A DNA stretch of 8,857 nt, from the NCBI GenBank assembly GCA_023248785.1, contig JAHFDX010000119.1:1-8857 (forward strand). Reading direction: 5' to 3'. This DNA comes from Myxococcales bacterium (GTDB taxonomy: Bacteria > Myxococcota_A > Polyangia > Polyangiales > Polyangiaceae). Of the stretch, positions 6,657-8,857 are shown one piece after another. The notes under the pieces are model-generated. The model was given only the letters and a program-made list of their open reading frames with translations. It was not told the origin of the DNA and made no database searches. A program made the translations under genes and the position numbers. Every line of letters starts with the position of its first letter. Within the stretch, counting starts at the first letter, position 1.

Positions 6657-7367
6657 ATGCGCATTCATCGGTTTAGTGCATTGGTGGTTCCCGCCGCACT
6701 CGCGTTACTGGGTTGCAGCGGAACCACGCTCCCCAACGCCGTTCGAACGCCCACCGTGATTCAGCCGGCCTCGCCACCCGACGACGGTTCGCCGTCCAAG
6801 GGGGGCGCTCGGGGGAATGAACACGCGGCTGCGCTTGAGCAGCTCGCTCGAGCTCCGATTGCGGCGCGCGCAGATCGGAGTCACACATTCGCGATTCCGC
6901 TTCCGGATGCAAATCATTGGACCCGCGTGAACTACTGGGGTGTCCGCACGGCCGTGGGGTTCCGATACGGCAAATCCCATCATGCGCTTGTCGCGGCGTT
7001 CTTGCGTGCGGTCGACGAGAAGAATGATCCACGCGAGTGCATCAAAGAATTCGAAGCGTGGGCCAAGCCGTTCACCGACACGTTTGACATGGAAGTGACG
7101 TTCGAGCCCCCGCGGGCCCTCGCGTGGAATGGCAAACTGGTGGATCTACAACCCGCGCGCGCGAAGACAGCGACCCTTGCGGCGCGCGATACCTATTCGT
7201 CCGTGTACGCCGCGTATCCGGCGTGGCCGGGGCACTGTCTCGTCGTGGGGGTAGCTGTCCCGGGAAAAGACGATGAGGCGCGCTCTGTAGCCGTTCGCGA
7301 TCGATTTATTCGCGAGGTGCTTCCAAAGGTCGAAGTGACGAGCAAGGAGCCTCCGAAGGAGGAGTGA
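6657..7367 (+). CDS. Predicted lipoprotein of unknown function
   Basis: A 236-residue protein whose family I do not recognise. From ATG 6657 it begins with two positive charges and a hydrophobic core ending in A-L-A-L-L-G-C-S-G, a good lipobox with Cys 20, so it is probably exported and lipid-anchored. A Pro/Gly-rich linker follows (about 21-60), then a mixed alpha/beta-looking domain with segments such as H-W-T-R-V-N-Y-W-G-V-R-T-A-V-G-F-R-Y and a buried-looking C-L-V-V-G-V-A-V-P near residues 196-204. The tail is charged (K-E-P-P-K-E-E). In-frame starts at 6561 and 6594 exist, but they would put 21-32 non-hydrophobic residues before the signal peptide. No clear Shine-Dalgarno precedes 6657. 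The gene runs divergently from pckG and ends 9 bp from the convergent dehydrogenase gene. Confidence 0.8.
   Translation: MRIHRFSALVVPAALALLGCSGTTLPNAVRTPTVIQPASPPDDGSPSKGGARGNEHAAALEQLARAPIAARADRSHTFAIPLPDANHWTRVNYWGVRTAVGFRYGKSHHALVAAFLRAVDEKNDPRECIKEFEAWAKPFTDTFDMEVTFEPPRALAWNGKLVDLQPARAKTATLAARDTYSSVYAAYPAWPGHCLVVGVAVPGKDDEARSVAVRDRFIREVLPKVEVTSKEPPKEE
7350..7362. terminator. Weak hairpin at the convergent gene ends
   Basis: CCTCC-GAA-GGAGG, a perfect 5-bp stem with a 3-base loop, lies in the last codons of the lipoprotein gene, just before the 9-bp gap to the dehydrogenase stop. Being symmetric it could slow both converging polymerases. It lacks a T-run on either side, so a terminator role is only a guess. 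Confidence 0.25.
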
Positions 7368-7376
7368 GCGAGGTCG

Positions 7377-8384
7377 TCACGCCACCGCGATGGCGTTGCA
7401 CAACGCATCCGTAAACTGCTTGGTCGTGAGCGTTCCCCCTAAATCGGTCGTTCGGGCCGCTTGCTCTCCATAAACGTGTTGAAGGGCGCGCTCGATCTTT
7501 GCGCCCGCTTCGTGCTCCTTCAGGTGGTGCAGCATCATCACCGCGCTCTGAATGAGCGCGGTCGGGTTTGCGATGCCCTTGCCGGCGATGTCGGGAGCAC
7601 TTCCGTGCACCGCCTCAAATACCGCGGCATCGGATCCAATGTTGGCCCCGGGCACGATGCCGAGGCCACCCACAAGGCCCGCACCGAGATCGCTCAAGAT
7701 GTCGCCATAGAGATTTTCGGTCACGATGACGTCAAGCTTGTTGGCATTTCGTACGAATTGCATCGCGCATGCATCGACGATCACCTCCGCCGGCTCAATT
7801 CGCGGATGCCCTTGGGCAACTTGTCGAAACGTCTCGAGCAACAGACCATCAGACAACTTCATGATGTTGGCTTTGTGAACGACGGTGACGCGCTTGCGGT
7901 TCATGCGCTCGGCATACTGAAACGCATACTCACAAATGCGCCTGCAGCACTTCTCGGTGATGAGTTTGATCGATTGCGCAACGCCCGGCATGATCATGAG
8001 TTCGAGGCCGGCGTAGAGATCTTCGGTATTCTCCCGGACAATGACGATGTCAGTACCCTCGAAACGCGGCTCGACGCCGGGTAAACTCCGGATCGGACGA
8101 ACATTCGAGTACAGATCGAGCTCTTGGCGAAGTGTCACGTTCACGGACTTGAACCCTTTGCCAATCGGGGTGCCAATGGGGCCCTTCAGTGCGACCTTGT
8201 TGCGGCGGATCGACTCGAGTACCTCGGGCGGTAGTGTCGTGCCGCGCTGTTCAGCCACTTCGGCGCCTGCATTGTGCACTTCCCACGTGATGCGCGCTCC
8301 CGAGGCTTGCAAGGCGCGTTTCGTCGCGTCAGCCACCTCGGGGCCGATACCGTCGCCCGGGATCAACGTGATCGTGTGACTCAT
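7377..8384 (-). CDS. NAD-dependent isocitrate dehydrogenase (IDH3-like)
   Basis: A cytoplasmic TCA-cycle enzyme, oxidative decarboxylation of isocitrate to 2-oxoglutarate. The 335 residues begin with I-T-L-I-P-G-D-G-I-G-P-E-V, the start of the beta-decarboxylating dehydrogenase family. Ser 80 and Asn 82 in K-S-V-N-V-T-L-R, with Arg 86, 96 and 117, form the isocitrate-type substrate site; isopropylmalate dehydrogenases lack the S-x-N. Tyr 124, Lys 171 (H-K-A-N-I-M-K) and Asp 204, 228 and 232 (the last two in L-Y-G-D-I-L-S-D) are the expected catalytic and metal residues. H-G-S-A-P-D-I-A-G (260-268) keeps the Asp typical of NAD use. The C-terminal T-D-L-G-G resembles mitochondrial IDH3. Homoisocitrate dehydrogenase is the main alternative. 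ATG at 8384-8382; no good Shine-Dalgarno upstream. The gene faces the hydrolase start divergently across 24 bp and the lipoprotein stop convergently. Confidence 0.9.
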   Translation of the reverse strand: MSHTITLIPGDGIGPEVADATKRALQASGARITWEVHNAGAEVAEQRGTTLPPEVLESIRRNKVALKGPIGTPIGKGFKSVNVTLRQELDLYSNVRPIRSLPGVEPRFEGTDIVIVRENTEDLYAGLELMIMPGVAQSIKLITEKCCRRICEYAFQYAERMNRKRVTVVHKANIMKLSDGLLLETFRQVAQGHPRIEPAEVIVDACAMQFVRNANKLDVIVTENLYGDILSDLGAGLVGGLGIVPGANIGSDAAVFEAVHGSAPDIAGKGIANPTALIQSAVMMLHHLKEHEAGAKIERALQHVYGEQAARTTDLGGTLTTKQFTDALCNAIAVA

Positions 8385-8408
8385 GACGAAAGGCAGGATA
8401 TCTCAGCC
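8385..8408. promoter_or_regulatory. 24-bp gap between divergent start codons
   Basis: The dehydrogenase ATG (minus strand) and the hydrolase ATG (plus strand) are separated by only 24 bp, containing the palindrome GATATC at 8397-8402. This is too short for two ordinary promoters with leaders, so promoter elements of each gene must lie inside the other coding sequence, or one or both transcripts have little or no leader. AGGCAGGA (8391-8398) is a poor Shine-Dalgarno candidate for the hydrolase. Confidence 0.6.
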
Positions 8409-8857
8409 ATGGTGGCGAACGTGAAGGAACATTGGATTGAGCTCGGCGCGATGCGACATCATGTGCTCGAGTGGCCCGCTGCGGGCGAGCGCACGTGCGT
8501 TCTTCTTCATGGTTTTATGGACGCAGGTGCCACGTGGGATCTTGTGGCGCCGCACCTTGTCAATGGTGGGGCGCGCGTATTTGCCGTGGATTTTCGGGGA
8601 TATGGCGAGGGGCCAACAATTCCCGAGGGTGCATATTATTACTTTCCTGATTACATTTCGGACCTCATCGACATTGTCGATGCCCTTGGATTCGCCACGA
8701 CGCCGATCGACGTGGTTGGACACTCGATGGGCGGAACAGTTGCAACACTCTACTCGGGTGCATTTCCCGAACGCGTTCGCACGCTCGCGCTGCTCGAAGG
8801 CCTTGGGCCACCCGATCACGATCCCACGGGGGCTCCCTCGCGTATGAGGACTTGGAT
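8409..8857 (+). CDS. Alpha/beta hydrolase (3' partial)
   Basis: An open frame from ATG 8409 to the window end, 149 full codons with no stop, so the C-terminal part is outside. The N-terminus W-I-E-L-G-A-M-R-H-H-V-L-E-W is the usual first beta-hairpin of this family, which supports this start or the GTG at 8421. V-L-L-H-G-F-M-D (31-38) gives the oxyanion-hole His-Gly; V-D-F-R-G-Y-G-E-G (60-68) is the next conserved loop; V-V-G-H-S-M-G-G (102-109) is the nucleophile elbow with Ser 106. The acid and His of the triad should lie beyond the window. It resembles general esterase, epoxide hydrolase or haloperoxidase-type members; the substrate cannot be told. No signal peptide, so probably cytoplasmic. 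Confidence 0.9.
   Translation, partial: MVANVKEHWIELGAMRHHVLEWPAAGERTCVLLHGFMDAGATWDLVAPHLVNGGARVFAVDFRGYGEGPTIPEGAYYYFPDYISDLIDIVDALGFATTPIDVVGHSMGGTVATLYSGAFPERVRTLALLEGLGPPDHDPTGAPSRMRTW

Noticed and set aside
7350..7362. Definite bidirectional intrinsic terminator
   Set aside because: The stem is only 5 bp with no T-run, so it is listed only as a weak candidate.
7377..8384. 3-isopropylmalate dehydrogenase (leuB)
   Set aside because: The substrate loop has K-S-V-N-V-T-L-R with the isocitrate-type Ser and Asn, unlike leuB, and no leucine pathway gene is nearby.
8437..8847. Frames of about 136-138 codons on both strands at the right end
   Set aside because: The alpha/beta hydrolase frame starting at 8409 has the nucleophile elbow and oxyanion motifs; these others are shadows.

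Overview
The window looks like a piece of a Myxococcota (myxobacterial) chromosome. This rests on gene content only: a very cysteine-rich von Willebrand factor A (VWA) surface protein, two predicted lipoproteins, a small S23-type four-helix-bundle protein, and GTP-type PEP carboxykinase next to a mitochondrial-like NAD isocitrate dehydrogenase. Base composition is GC-rich by eye; no count was made. No rRNA, tRNA, CRISPR array, transposase or phage gene was seen.

Layout. (1) Positions 1-2505, + strand: 3' part of a large secreted VWA protein with cysteine repeats; its start lies outside the window. (2) Positions 2506-3395: a loose region holding one small minus-strand gene (2660-3061) of the S23 four-helix family. 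Its start codon and Shine-Dalgarno sequence sit inside a long, nearly perfect inverted repeat, and its coding sequence appears to carry an in-frame insertion made of two small palindromes. (3) Positions 3396-4649, + strand: a lipoprotein with two retropepsin-like lobes and a PDZ domain. It overlaps tail to tail by 8 bp with (4) pckG, 4642-6456, minus strand. (5) Positions 6457-6656: divergent intergenic region. (6) Positions 6657-7367, + strand: lipoprotein of unknown function, ending 9 bp from (7) the convergent NAD-type isocitrate dehydrogenase gene, 7377-8384, minus strand. (8) From 8409 to the window end, + strand: 5' part of an alpha/beta hydrolase gene, starting only 24 bp from the dehydrogenase start in the opposite direction.

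Functional reading. pckG (oxaloacetate to PEP, gluconeogenesis) and the isocitrate dehydrogenase (TCA cycle) are both central carbon enzymes, but a divergently oriented lipoprotein gene separates them, so they are not one operon. The three plus-strand genes for exported proteins are also separate units. From 3396 onward packing is very tight (8 bp overlap, 9 bp gap, 24 bp gap). The 890-bp stretch around the four-helix gene is different in texture, and the least ordinary signals are there: a start-site hairpin, an internal palindromic insertion, a trailing repeat tract and short flanking direct repeats. These are sequence observations; any interpretation as a mobile or regulated element is inference.
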